Assembly (NCBI GenBank): GCA_041396125.1
Contig: JAWKZG010000010.1
Span: forward strand, 161,695-225,694
DNA: 64,000 bases
Reading direction: 5' to 3'
Origin: JAWKZG01 sp041396125
GTDB lineage: Bacteria > Pseudomonadota > Gammaproteobacteria > Competibacterales > Competibacteraceae
How positions within the stretch are numbered: the stretch's first letter is position 1; every line of letters begins with the position of its first letter. The position numbers were made by a program, and so were the translations under genes. Shown here in pieces: positions 24,938 to 35,060 of the stretch. The notes under the pieces were generated by a model. It worked only from the letters and a program-made list of their open reading frames with translations, ran no database searches and was not told where the DNA came from.

Positions 24938-27900
24938 ATGAACAGTTTTACCGACCTTTTCATTCGTCGTCCGGTGGTGGCTATTGTCGTTAATCTGGTG
25001 ATCGTCATCGCCGGTCTGCAGGCGTGGCAATCGCTCAGTGTGCGGCAATATCCGCTTAGCGAAAACGCCTCGGTGCAGATCTCGACAGTGTACGTGGGTG
25101 CCAGCGCGGATCTGGTGCGCGGCTTTATCACGACCCCGTTGGAGCGCGCCATTGGTGCAGCGGAAGGCATTGACTACATAGAGTCCAAGAGCCTGCAGGG
25201 CATTTCCATTATTAATGCCCAACTCAAGCTCAATTACGACTCGACCAAGGCACTGGCCGATATCACCTCCAAAGTTGACCAGGTGCGCAATGATCTGCCG
25301 GCGGAAGCGCAGGTTCCCGCTATCAGTGTGCAATCGGCTGATTCAGAGTTTGCAGCGGCGTATCTGAGCTTCTCGTCCAATATCCTGTCACAGGCACAGA
25401 TCACCGATTACCTTATCCGGGTAGTACAGCCCAGGCTGGCTGCCGTTACGGGGGTACAGCGGATCGAAATTTTTGGCGCCCGCACATTCGCCATGCGAAT
25501 CTGGTTGAAACCCGAACGTATGGCGGCGCTGCACATCAGTGCCTCACAGGTCCGCGAGGCGCTGGCAGCCAACAACTACCTGGCCGCTATTGGCAGCACC
25601 AAGGGCGCACTGGTACAAACCAATCTGGCGGCGAACACCGATATGCACAATGTCGAGGAGTTCCGACAGCTGGTTGTCTATCAGAAAGACGATACGATCG
25701 TCCGGCTGCAGGATATCGCCGACGTCGAACTGGGCTCTGATGACTACGATACCCTGGTGCGCTACTCGGGACAGACTGCCGTTTTCGCTGGCGTGTTTCC
25801 GCAGCCGAACGCCAATATTATTGATGTCATCCAGGGGATTCGTGAAGAACTCTCCCAGCTTGAGCGTGATTTGCCCAGCGGGCTGGATGCGAGCATCGGC
25901 TACGACGCTTCCGAGTACGTCAGTAACGCGATCCGCGAAGTAACCGGCACGCTGGCCGATACCCTGTTGATCGTGATCGTGGTGATCTTTCTGTTTTTGG
26001 GTTCGGTGCGCTCCGTGCTGGTGCCGGTGATGGCGATCCCGATTTCGCTGGTAGGCAGCATTTTTCTGATGCAGCTGTTTGGCTTCACACTGAACCTGCT
26101 CACGCTGCTGGCCATTGTGTTGTCGGTCGGTCTGGTGGTCGATGATGCCATTGTCGTGGTCGAGAATGTCGAACGCCACCTGCGGGAAGGCCGTACACCG
26201 CGAGAAGCTGCCATGCTCGGCGCACGCGAGCTGATCGGGCCGGTCATTGCCATGACAGCCACACTGATCGCCGTTTACGTACCAATCGGCATGCAGGGCG
26301 GCCTGACCGGTGCATTGTTTCGCGAGTTTGCCTTTACGCTGGCGGGGGCGGTAACGATTTCCGGGATTGTCGCCCTCACGCTGTCACCCGTTATGGCGGC
26401 AAATCTGCTGCGCAGCGCGCAGGATGAAGAGCGCGGTCTGACCGGCTGGCTCAACCGGCGCTTCGACAATCTGCGCGACGCCTACGGCAACGTACTGGGC
26501 GGCACCTTGCAGGCCCGGCCAGCGGTGTATCTGGTATGGGTGGTGGTAAGCCTGTGCACCATACCGATGTTCATGTTTTCACCCAAAGAACTCGCCCCGA
26601 CCGAAGACCAGAGCGTGCTGTTTGGCATTATCAACTCCTCCGCCAACGCGACCACTGATCAGAATGCGATCTATGCCTCGGCCTCCGAGGAAGCCATGCT
26701 GCAAACCCCGGAAGCGGCACTGACCTTCCAGTTCATGTTTCCGCCATCGGTTGGTGCCACGCTAGGTGCCGATGGATTCAGTGGCATGGTGGTGAAACCG
26801 TGGGACGAGCGCACCCGTTCGGTGACGCAAATCCTGCCGGACGTGCAAGCCAAGCTGTCACAGATTCCGGGTATACAGATGTTTGTGACAACGCCACCGG
26901 CACTACCCGGCGGCAGTAACTTTCCCATCGAGTTTGTTATTACCTCGACAGCGGATGCTGAACGTCTGCTCGAGTTCGCTCAGCAACTCCAGGCGAAGGC
27001 AGCGCAAAGCGGCTTATTTTTCTTTCCGCCCATCATCGACATGAAGTTCGATCAGCCACAGGCAACCGTGATCATCGACCGTGACAAACTGGCCAGCCTG
27101 GGCCTGAACCTGTCTCAAGTCGGTGCCGATCTTGCCGTCGCGATAGGCGGCAACTACGTCAACCGATTCAATATGGATGGCCGCAGTTATAAGGTCATTC
27201 CACAGCTTAAACGAATCAACCGGCTCAATAGCGAACAATTACGCGATATCAATATCGCCGGCCCCGACGGTCAAATGGTGCCCTTATCAGCCGTTGCACA
27301 TATCGAGCACTCTGTCGTGCCCCGTTCGCTTAACCGTTTTCAGCAGCTCAATGCGGTGAAGCTCTCCGGCATGAGCGCCCGCACCCTGGATGAAGCGCTC
27401 ACGTTTCTCGAAACCGCCGCTGCTGAAATCCTGCCGCCGGGTTACAGCTTCGATTACACCGGCGAGTCACGCCAGTTACGCACCGAAGGTAACAAGTTTC
27501 TGCCGGCCATGGGGCTGGCGGTGCTGCTGATATTTCTGGCGCTGGCGGTGCAGTTCAATTCATTCCGCGATCCGCTGGTTATTCTGGCCGGTTCAGTACC
27601 CTTGGCAATGTTCGGTGCGCTGCTGTTGTTCACGGTGCTGAAAATGCCTGATCCCAATATGCCGTTCTGGACCAACGGCTGGACCACGACCCTGAACATT
27701 TACGCCGAGGTGGGACTGGTTACACTGGTCGGGCTGATTGCCAAAAACGGGATTCTTATCGTTGAGTTTGCCAGCAAGCTGCAGGCCGAAGGGCTCAGCA
27801 AACTGGATGCTATTCACCAGGCGACAGCGGCTGACCCGCTTGCGGCCGGTGCTGACGAGCCAGTGTGGCAGACCGTAGCTGGAAGTCACTTCCCGCTGGA

Positions 27901-28185
27901 GGTGCTGGTGACCGGTCGAGCAGCTGCTAACGGCTGCGAAACTCCATTGGTCTGGTGCTGGTGGGGGCATGAGCTATCGGCACCCTGTTCACGCTGTTTG
28001 TGGTGCCGTCGCTGTATATGCTGGCGAAGGACCGGATCAAACAGGGTCGATCCAGCAGCGGTCGTACCCGAATCAATCTGGCCCAAAGCACTCTTGCGGA
28101 TGAAAATCTCCAACCCCGCCGGATGTCTGGCACCTCATCCGGGTGGAGGGTGACAAGCAGCGCTGGCAGTTGGATTGCTTTATAA
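24938..28185 (+). pseudogene. RND efflux pump permease (AcrB/MexB-type, HAE-1), damaged 3' end
   Basis: Starts 12 bp after the adaptor. Residues 1-960 are a well-preserved RND transporter: FTDLFIRRPVVAIVVNLVIV, the proton-relay helix GLVVDDAIVVVENVERHL, a large periplasmic domain, and GLVTLVGLIAKNGILIVEFA. After IHQATAA (about 27830) the frame breaks repeatedly. Remaining family blocks are spread over frames: NSIGLVLVG, then a TGA, AIGTLFTLFVVPSLYML and AKDRIK. The in-frame ORF runs to 28153 with a nonsense tail. Loss of the last two or three helices would normally abolish transport. The pump probably exported hydrophobic compounds. A MarR gene follows. Confidence 0.88.
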
Positions 28186-28269
28186 TTGCATTGTGCTTGA
28201 ATGGTGGTTGAGTTGTAAAATAATTTACTATATGATTCATCACTCAATTACCCAGCAAGAGTATCCAGC

Positions 28270-28689
28270 ATGTCAACATGTCCAGAAGGCGAGCTTCTCA
28301 TCAAGCTCGCCAATCTCCAAACCAGAATTCAGAAGCGGCTAAGCAGCGCTCTCGCTCCACATGGCATCAGCTTCACGGAGTACCTGGTTTTGTTTCAGTT
28401 AAATCAAGCCCCTGGCAAAACAATGCGGCGCATCGATCTGGCTGAAAAAGTGGGCCTCAGCGCATCCGGTGTCACCAGATTGCTTAATCCCATGCAAAAA
28501 ATCGGGCTGGTCAAAAAAGAAGAAAATGCGCGCGATGCCAGAGTAAGCCTGGTTGCGCTAACCGGCACCGGTAACACCATTTTTCAGGATGCCGAAACGT
28601 CTTTCAACCAGGCGGCCGAAGCCCTGCTAACGGCTATTGATAACAAGGACCAGGCAGCACTATCCGGTCTTGTGAACGCGTTGCTATAA
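28270..28689 (+). CDS. MarR-family transcriptional regulator
   Basis: A 139-residue winged-helix regulator: ISFTEYLVLFQLNQAPGKTM leads into the helix-turn-helix RIDLAEKVGLSASGVTRLL and the wing VKKEENARDARVSLVALTGTG, followed by dimerisation helices. The length is standard. It lies 85 bp downstream of the RND pump on the same strand and is likely its regulator, as is common for MarR/RND pairs. A short AT-rich spacer with TTGTAAAATAATTTACTATATGA precedes it, partly symmetrical (TAAAATAATTTA), a possible operator. Confidence 0.9.
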   Translation: MSTCPEGELLIKLANLQTRIQKRLSSALAPHGISFTEYLVLFQLNQAPGKTMRRIDLAEKVGLSASGVTRLLNPMQKIGLVKKEENARDARVSLVALTGTGNTIFQDAETSFNQAAEALLTAIDNKDQAALSGLVNALL

Positions 28690-28736
28690 ATCGAGCTGTG
28701 ACCGTTTCATTGAAGCCTCGGGCGTTGGGGCTAACC

Positions 28737-29990
28737 TCACACCTCTATGATGCGATTGGTACTGCTCTGGTGTATCAGCAGATTGCCTTCCGCGGTCGGG
28801 CGCATGTGCCTGATGATGCCGAAAAACGGACTCATGCGGAGGAATCGGCCAGCTCTGGAACTGCTCGGTCTTTGGATCAAAACGGACCGAAACCGTATCG
28901 GTCGTTTGCCGGATTCGTTGTACCAGGCGATGTCGTCCACGATGGCGATCGCATACGGATGGGATTTAGGCCCGCTCGGAAAGCCAAATTTCTTTGATCT
29001 CGCCGTTGTGCGAGGTTGCCCGAGCCGGCCTGGGACAGGTTAACATACCAGATCATGCCGTCGCTCGCGATGTCGAGCCTGCGTACGGTGGTGGCCGCAT
29101 CGGGCAGTTTGATTTCGGTGAGTTCCAGTGTTTTTGGGTCGACCTTAACCGAATGATTAAAGCACGTTCTTTGGACCGACCCCACGGCACCCCCTGGGCA
29201 TCGATTTTGATACCGTAGGGACGCGACCGTCGGTCGTTTTCATTTCAAGCAGCCTGATCTCGCCGCTTTCAGGGTCTAAACGAAGGCGGGGTGCCCTTAT
29301 TGCTGTGCTGGAGAGTGATTGATGCTGCCCTGTGGATCGAAGATGGCCGTATGCGGGTCCCGTGCATCCGGGTCAGGCATTCTGTATAGACCTGAATCGT
29401 CTCGGTTTTCGGGTCGAACTTGCCGATTGTGGCATTCTTGTTACCACGTGTACCAAACATTGCCGGCTTGATCGAGCGTGACGCTGTGGCATCGATTGCT
29501 GTGGTAAGGGGTATTCCTGCATCTGACCGCTCGCCCGGATCAATCGCGCCCGATCAGATTTACCCCACTGCCCGGCCCACCAGATGGTCCCATCCTGCGC
29601 CTGGATGGGATTCTCGCGTCACGGGCGCGTTGACCGAGCGTGGGTACCTGCCATTCATGGAAAGTTATTTGCACATCGCCTGCAATTTTTTTAGGTGCCC
29701 GTCAGGTATTGGGAGAAATACGTTGCCAGATAGTGCGCGATCTCCTGTTGCTCCCTGGGACTGGCGGAAAGGTCGACCATCGTACTGAACAATGCTTGCC
29801 AGCCCGCCGAGCTATAGCCGGCGCTGCGTGTAATCTGGTTCGTCTGATGACATGCGGTACAGATGCCCTCCACCAGTACCTTGCCTGGGCCTTCGGGCAA
29901 GTCCGACACTTGATTTTGAGCCTGCGCGCCTGCCATGGCAGATAAACCGAACAGCATACCTGCCACTATTGTTTCGAATTTTCCGGGCAT
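28737..29990 (-). pseudogene. Cytochrome c / Vgb-type streptogramin lyase-like protein, multiply frameshifted
   Basis: ATG 29990 follows AGGAGATA. The start encodes a signal peptide (LFGLSAMAGAQAQ) and a cytochrome c domain with haem site CTACH in VLVEGICTACHQTNQI. The frame breaks near 29695; afterwards beta-propeller blocks in several frames match virginiamycin B lyase-like proteins: IGKFDPKTETIQVYT, FNHSVKVDPKTLELTEIKLP, VRRLDIASDGMIWYVN and MRPTAEGNLLIHQSSTNRI. I count at least five frame changes. The blocks are in the right order for one protein of about 420 residues. It may have been an exported haem-linked propeller enzyme; true streptogramin lyase activity cannot be claimed. Confidence 0.78.
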
Positions 29991-30006
29991 GAGCTATCTC
30001 CTGCTG

Positions 30007-30030
30007 GGGAAGACTCGAATAAGTCTTCCC
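30007..30030. promoter_or_regulatory. Leader hairpin before the cytochrome/lyase gene
   Basis: GGGAAGACT and AGTCTTCCC (9-bp perfect arms, 6-nt loop) lie 12 bp upstream of the ribosome binding site of the leftward pseudogene. It could stabilise the mRNA or bind a regulator. It is followed by only a weak T run on the plus strand, so a terminator is less likely. Confidence 0.5.
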
Positions 30031-30178
30031 TTGTTGAGAAACACAATTGCATAACCAACTCGTATCAACCTGCTTGGCTATTGACAACAGCGCCGTTTAT
30101 TTTATCCGTACGGTCGAAATACAAGACCGATGGCCGGCTCGTCCCGATTGATCCGTACCCCCGATGGCACCGTCGAAT

Positions 30179-32677
30179 TCAGCCGCTGCTTCGTAACAGC
30201 GTTGCCGGGGCCAGCCGAAACTGCCGCAGCAAGTAGCGAGCGCCTAATCCCAGGCTCAGACCGCTGACCAGCGGTGCCAGTATCACGGCAGTCCACCAGA
30301 TACCGTCGCTTTGTAAATCCAGTCGCCATTCCAGCAGCCCATGCGCGATCAACCCACCCAGACCCAGAGCGAATAGTGAGGTCAGTATCATGATGAGGAT
30401 TTGTTCCAGCCAAAGCGCACTACGGATTGCGCTAAACCGGGCACCGAGCGTATACAGTACGGTCGCCTCGTGGATTTGCCGCGCCCGGTTGCTCGCCACA
30501 ACACTGATCAACACCAAAAGGCTGGCCGCCAGGCTGATGGCGGCAACCACCGCCAAAGCGGTAGCAGCCTTGCTCAGCAGCGCATTGGCTTCCTCCAGGA
30601 CGGTTTGGGTGCGCACAGCGACGACATTCGGAAATTTTCGGGCAAGCCCGCTTTGTAAATCGATGGCGTCTGAGTGATCGAGATAAGCTGCGCCCACGTA
30701 ACGGCTGATAAAGGGGTCCAGCACACCGTCGGAGAATACGGCTTCCAGCCAGAAGCGGGATTCGAAGCGGCGCTGGGAATAAATAGCCGTCAAGCGGGCG
30801 TTTACCTCTTTACCGAGGATGGAAAATGTCAGCTCGTCGCCGACTTTCAGCCCGAGCTGATCCGCCTCCCGGTCTTCCATGGCGACCAATGGTGGTCCGG
30901 TGTAATCTGCAGGCCACCACTCGCCTCGGTCGATTTTGATCTGATCGAAATTATTAAGCCGATAACTCAATTTATGTTCATCTCTCGCTTCCAGCGCCCG
31001 TTCCAAATCGGCACTTTCACGCAGCAGTTCATCATTAACACGACTGAGACGGCCTAAAACCAATGGCGCCAAATCCAGTCGGTTCAGACTTGGGGTGGTT
31101 TCGACCTGGGTGCGGAAATCGTCAAGCTGAAAGTTTGCAATATCGTAAAAGACCAAGGCGGGTGCCCGATCCGGCAGGGTTTCATGGATGGTTTTCAGCA
31201 GCGCAGCCACGATCAAGGTCATAGCGACTAAGAGCGTTAATGCCGAGCCCAATGACAACAATAAGGGACGCAGCGGATTGCCAGGTCGATAGAGGTTAGC
31301 CAGGGCCAGACGCCATTGAAACTGCCCACGCACCAGTGGCGAACTGCCCAGGCGTTTCGCGCCGTAGCGCAACAGTCGGATCAGTCCCTCCAACAAAACC
31401 AGAAGCCCCAAGGTTACAGCAAAGAAGCCCAAACCGAACCAGGGCTGGGGCAAAGCAATCAGTACCGCTGCGACGGTTAACAAACCCGCCACCAGGGTCA
31501 GGTAACGATAACGGACGGGAATCGTATCACTAGCGGTATCGGTGCCTCGGAACAGCGCTGCTGGCGTTACCGTCATTGCCCGGCCCAATGCCGGCAGTGT
31601 AAAGGTCAAAGCGGTCAGCAAACCAAACAGTGTTGCGATGATGGATGGCCATAGCAATGGCAGTACCGCGGGGGCTAAGGGCAAACGTCCAGCGACCAGG
31701 GCGGCCCCGGCCAAAGCCAGACCGCCCCCAGCACAGCGCCAAGCAGACTGGCACCACCAGCGAGTATTAAAATCTGAGCCAGATATAGCCGGGCCAGGCG
31801 GTTTTCCCGTAGCCCCAGCGCCCGCAAAACGGCCAAGGTGCTCAGCTTGGACTGCAAGTAAGCATGGACGCTATTGGACACTCCCAAACCGCCTATAAAT
31901 AACGCGCTGAAGCCAATTAACAGCAATACCGACCCGAGCTGATCAAGCACGGCGCCTAGCGCTGACTGCGTTCGGTGAATGTGCGCACCTCCCAGTTGGC
32001 CTCGGGAAAGGCGGCGTTCAAGGCGGCTCGCCACGAGTCTAAATCCTGTTCCGTTTTGATCCGGTATTCATAGTCCAGCAGACTGCCCGGCTGCACCAAA
32101 CCAGTCGCCGCCAGCGCCTGCGCACTTAGGATTAGCGGCGGCCCGCGCCAGTCCGCACTCAGACTGCGGTCCGGCTGGCGTTCAATGCGGGCCCGCAATT
32201 CCACACTCAACTGACCGATCGATACCCGGTCGCCCACCTTAAGCCCGAGCCGGTTTCCCAGCACTGGATCGAATGCAGCGCCCCAGACACCATCCCGCAG
32301 GCTCAGCGCCTTGGCCAAAGGCTGGGATGGCTGCAGGCTGACTTCGCCGTACAAGGGATAATGTTCGTCAAAACTTTGCAGTTCCACCACTTGGCTGCGA
32401 TTGTCCGAAGTACGCAGCATGGTGCGCAGTTCGATCACCAGGGAAACCTCGCCATGGCGCTGTAACCAGTTCAATTCTTCAGGCTGCAGCGGAGCGTGCT
32501 GAGAAATCTCAACATCACCGCCGAATAAAGCCCGCGTATCCGCCAGCAGGCCATCCCTAACCTGGCGCAACAGGCCGCCACTGGCGGCAATCAAAGTAAC
32601 CCCAGCAGCAGGCAGACGCAAAGTATCCACAATGCGCGACCGCTGCCGCGCAGATCGCGTAGTATGAATTTATACAT
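30179..32677 (-). pseudogene. YbbP/FtsX-type ABC transporter permease, three frameshifts
   Basis: ATG 32677 overlaps the end of ybbA and reads MYKFILRDLRGSGRALWI, then a hydrophobic segment where the frame changes. The next frame carries VTLIAASGGLLRQVRDGLL, LFGGDVEISQHAPL and a MacB-like periplasmic domain; the third carries SVLLLIGFSALFIGGLGVSN and LAVLRALGLRENRLARLYLA, the FtsX transmembrane block; the fourth runs from about 31714 to 30179 with a second periplasmic domain and final helices (GLSLGLGARYLLRQFRLAP). The order matches E. coli YbbP (about 800 residues). Breaks fall near 32625, 31960 and 31700. With YbbA it would form an exporter for lipids or lipoproteins. Confidence 0.85.
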
Positions 32678-33365
32678 AAGGTTGCAGCCTTGCTGCGGGG
32701 GCCTGCTGTTCACTCAGTTGTCCCTCGTGCAGCCGCAGTACCCGCTCGCAGCGAGCAGCCAGCGCGACGTCATGCGTCACCAGCACCAGGGTAGTGCCGA
32801 AATCCTCATTGAGCGTTAGCAGAATATCGCTGATCCTGGCACCGGTGCGCTCATCCAAATTACCCGTAGGTTCGTCGGCCAGCACGACACTGGGTTGATG
32901 AATAACAGCCCGGGCAATAGCAATCCGCTGCTGTTCCCCGCCAGAAAGTTGAGCCGGATAATGATCCGGACGCTGACCGAGACCGACTTTTTCCAGCATC
33001 TGTGCAGCACGAATCTGGGCATCCCGTCGGCCAGCAATTTCCAGCGGTAAGGCCACATTCTCCAGCGCGGTTAAGCTGGGAATCAGATGGAAAGACTGGA
33101 ATACGATACCGATATGATCGCGCCTCAAATCGGCTAACTGATCGGCATCAAGCGTCTCCAATGCTGTCTCACCAATGCACACAGAGCCGTGGCTGGGACG
33201 TTCCAATCCCGCTAACAGCAGCAGCAATGTCGTTTTACCGGAACCCGAAGGGCCAACCACCGCTATGCGTTCGCCATTGGCAATAGTTAGATTGACACCG
33301 CTCAAAACCTCGATTCGGTTCTCACGCAGTGTGTAATCCATCGATATATTCGTAAGTCGGATCAT
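32670..33365 (-). CDS. ABC transporter ATP-binding protein (YbbA/LolD-like)
   Basis: A 231-residue ATPase: Walker A GPSGSGKTTLLLLLAG, Q-loop GIVFQSFHLIPSLTALENV, signature LSGGEQQRIAIARAV, Walker B VVLADEPTGNLDE and H-loop LVLVTHD. These subfamily details (LIPSLTALENV, GNLDERTG) are those of the LolD/MacB/YbbA group, which powers FtsX-type permeases. Its stop overlaps the start of the permease gene by 8 bp, so translation is coupled. The partner permease is frameshifted, so the complex may be inactive even though this subunit is intact. Confidence 0.95.
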   Translation of the reverse strand: MIRLTNISMDYTLRENRIEVLSGVNLTIANGERIAVVGPSGSGKTTLLLLLAGLERPSHGSVCIGETALETLDADQLADLRRDHIGIVFQSFHLIPSLTALENVALPLEIAGRRDAQIRAAQMLEKVGLGQRPDHYPAQLSGGEQQRIAIARAVIHQPSVVLADEPTGNLDERTGARISDILLTLNEDFGTTLVLVTHDVALAARCERVLRLHEGQLSEQQAPAARLQPYV

Positions 33366-33458
33366 GGCGTCTCGTTTTATGCCCGGTGTAGGTTAGCTAA
33401 CAGTTGGACCTGTCAGGGAGTAATCATTCATTTTTTATAAGACGCAGGAGACCAGCGC

Positions 33459-33542
33459 ATGTTCGATGGGAAGCGGCCAGAAAAACGCGTAGAGGGTTTA
33501 CCCGATCAATACTTAGGCTCTGTGACGTGTGCCCGTAAATAA
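33459..33542 (+). CDS. Possible small ORF (27 aa)
   Basis: ATG 33459 follows CAGGAG with an 8-nt gap and encodes MFDGKRPEKRVEGLPDQYLG plus seven more residues. No family is recognised. It is divergent from ybbA. It may be a real small protein, the surviving start of a lost gene, or chance. Confidence 0.25.
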   Translation: MFDGKRPEKRVEGLPDQYLGSVTCARK

Positions 33543-33690
33543 TATAGAAGTTACGCACCACAAAAATTAAGTGTTTGATTTTATTATTATTTAATTATTC
33601 CATGCAGCATTGAACCTTCAATAAAGTCAATTGATAACTTTTATTTTAAAAAAAAGTAATTCAGGACAGGATTGGGCCTCAAGGCGCAGG

Positions 33691-34944
33691 CTATTCAGCG
33701 ATCGTGTACAGGGATTTCGGCTCGCGCAGCCCTCGCAGCCGATGCTGACCCAGGTGCACTAGGCGATGTTCGCTTGAGCCGAGCCCCTCTCGAAAGGTCT
33801 GCGATACTATCAAGTTGATGTTCAGCGATTCGCACAGCGCTTCCATACGAGCCGTTTCATTGACAGCAGGGCCGATGACCGTAAAATCCAGCCGGTTAGC
33901 CGAACCCACATTGCCATAGGACACTTCACCCAAATTTAACGCGATATCAAGCGCCATAACCGGTTCACCTGCGGCCTGGTGCTCACGATTAAGTGCCTTG
34001 ACACGCAGCAACGCTTCCACGGCGGCTTTGACGGCGGCTTCACAGCAATCAGCGGCTGAGCGGTTGGTCAATTCGAACGTGGCCAGCAGTCCATCGCCGA
34101 GGAACTTAAGCACCTCTCCGCCCTGTTCTTCCACCGGGTGCACAATACATTCGAGATAACGGTTGAGCATCGCCATCAACTGATCGCTGGGCATCGTATC
34201 GGCAAGCCGGGTAAACCCCCGTAAATCGGCGAAACAGATCGCCGCGTGAATACGCTGCGCAAGACCCCGCCGTACCTCACCTCGCAGCACCCGGGCAGCC
34301 GCGTCAGAACCCAGATAGGCGGCAAAAACAGTCTGCGTGATTTGTATAAGCATCGTCGATTTTACCGCCAGGGCAAAGGTCGGCAGCAGTCGCTTAAGGC
34401 GTTTGAGCGGGTTGGCAAATCCGTCCGGAGCGTCCGTTGCCCAGGTACAGATTATGCCCAGTTCCCTGATATCTTGAGTATGACGGGTGTCAGTAAGCCA
34501 GCCAAAACCAAATAAAGCGGCGTAGTAGTCCGTCAGGCCAGCCGCCCGAAACTCATCAAAGATCGGAAAGTCCGGCTCGGTTTTCGGCAGCAGCCGGCAG
34601 TGCAACTCGGCCAAGCCGCCTTGCAGCAGATAATACATCGGACTTTGATACCAACGCTGCGGTTGTTCTTGGACGTGCAAGAACGATTCCTGGCGCGAGA
34701 CGCCTGAGTCTTTATGCCAGGTCAGAGAAAAACCCCGCAGGCGCGGGTCCAGCGTTGCCGTTGACAGATGGCCGCGTACCACCGGCACGCCGAGGCCAAC
34801 GAGACGTTCACAGAATCCCTGCAGCAGGATTGCAATATCCGTGTTTATGAGCGCCTGACGGCTAAGCCAGTTTATAAGATCGTGTTCTGCTTCTGTAATA
34901 TCGTGCTTCGAATCGATATTCACTGGGTAACAACCGATTGCCAA
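33691..34944 (-). CDS. Class III adenylate/guanylate cyclase domain protein
   Basis: A 417-residue cytoplasmic protein. Residues about 1-200 form an unidentified N-terminal sensory domain; residues about 230-410 are a class III nucleotide cyclase. Metal-binding aspartates lie in ICFADLRGFTRLAD and EVLKFLGDGLLATFE, and transition-state residues in DFTVIGPAVNETARME. The CHD block AALNLGEVSYGNVGS (IALNLGEVSYGNVGS) is intact. It should make cAMP. It stands alone between the ABC exporter and putA, transcribed with both leftward but with sizable gaps. Confidence 0.9.
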   Translation of the reverse strand: MAIGCYPVNIDSKHDITEAEHDLINWLSRQALINTDIAILLQGFCERLVGLGVPVVRGHLSTATLDPRLRGFSLTWHKDSGVSRQESFLHVQEQPQRWYQSPMYYLLQGGLAELHCRLLPKTEPDFPIFDEFRAAGLTDYYAALFGFGWLTDTRHTQDIRELGIICTWATDAPDGFANPLKRLKRLLPTFALAVKSTMLIQITQTVFAAYLGSDAAARVLRGEVRRGLAQRIHAAICFADLRGFTRLADTMPSDQLMAMLNRYLECIVHPVEEQGGEVLKFLGDGLLATFELTNRSAADCCEAAVKAAVEALLRVKALNREHQAAGEPVMALDIALNLGEVSYGNVGSANRLDFTVIGPAVNETARMEALCESLNINLIVSQTFREGLGSSEHRLVHLGQHRLRGLREPKSLYTIAE

Positions 34945-35060
34945 TCACCGATCCGCTGTCGCAGCTCGGCCTTAAGTGCGCCGTCGCAGGCAGGGCTTCG
35001 TATAAGGTTGCACCGACGACGGCAACCAGATGACGCAGCACTACCCGCTGTCATTAGCGC

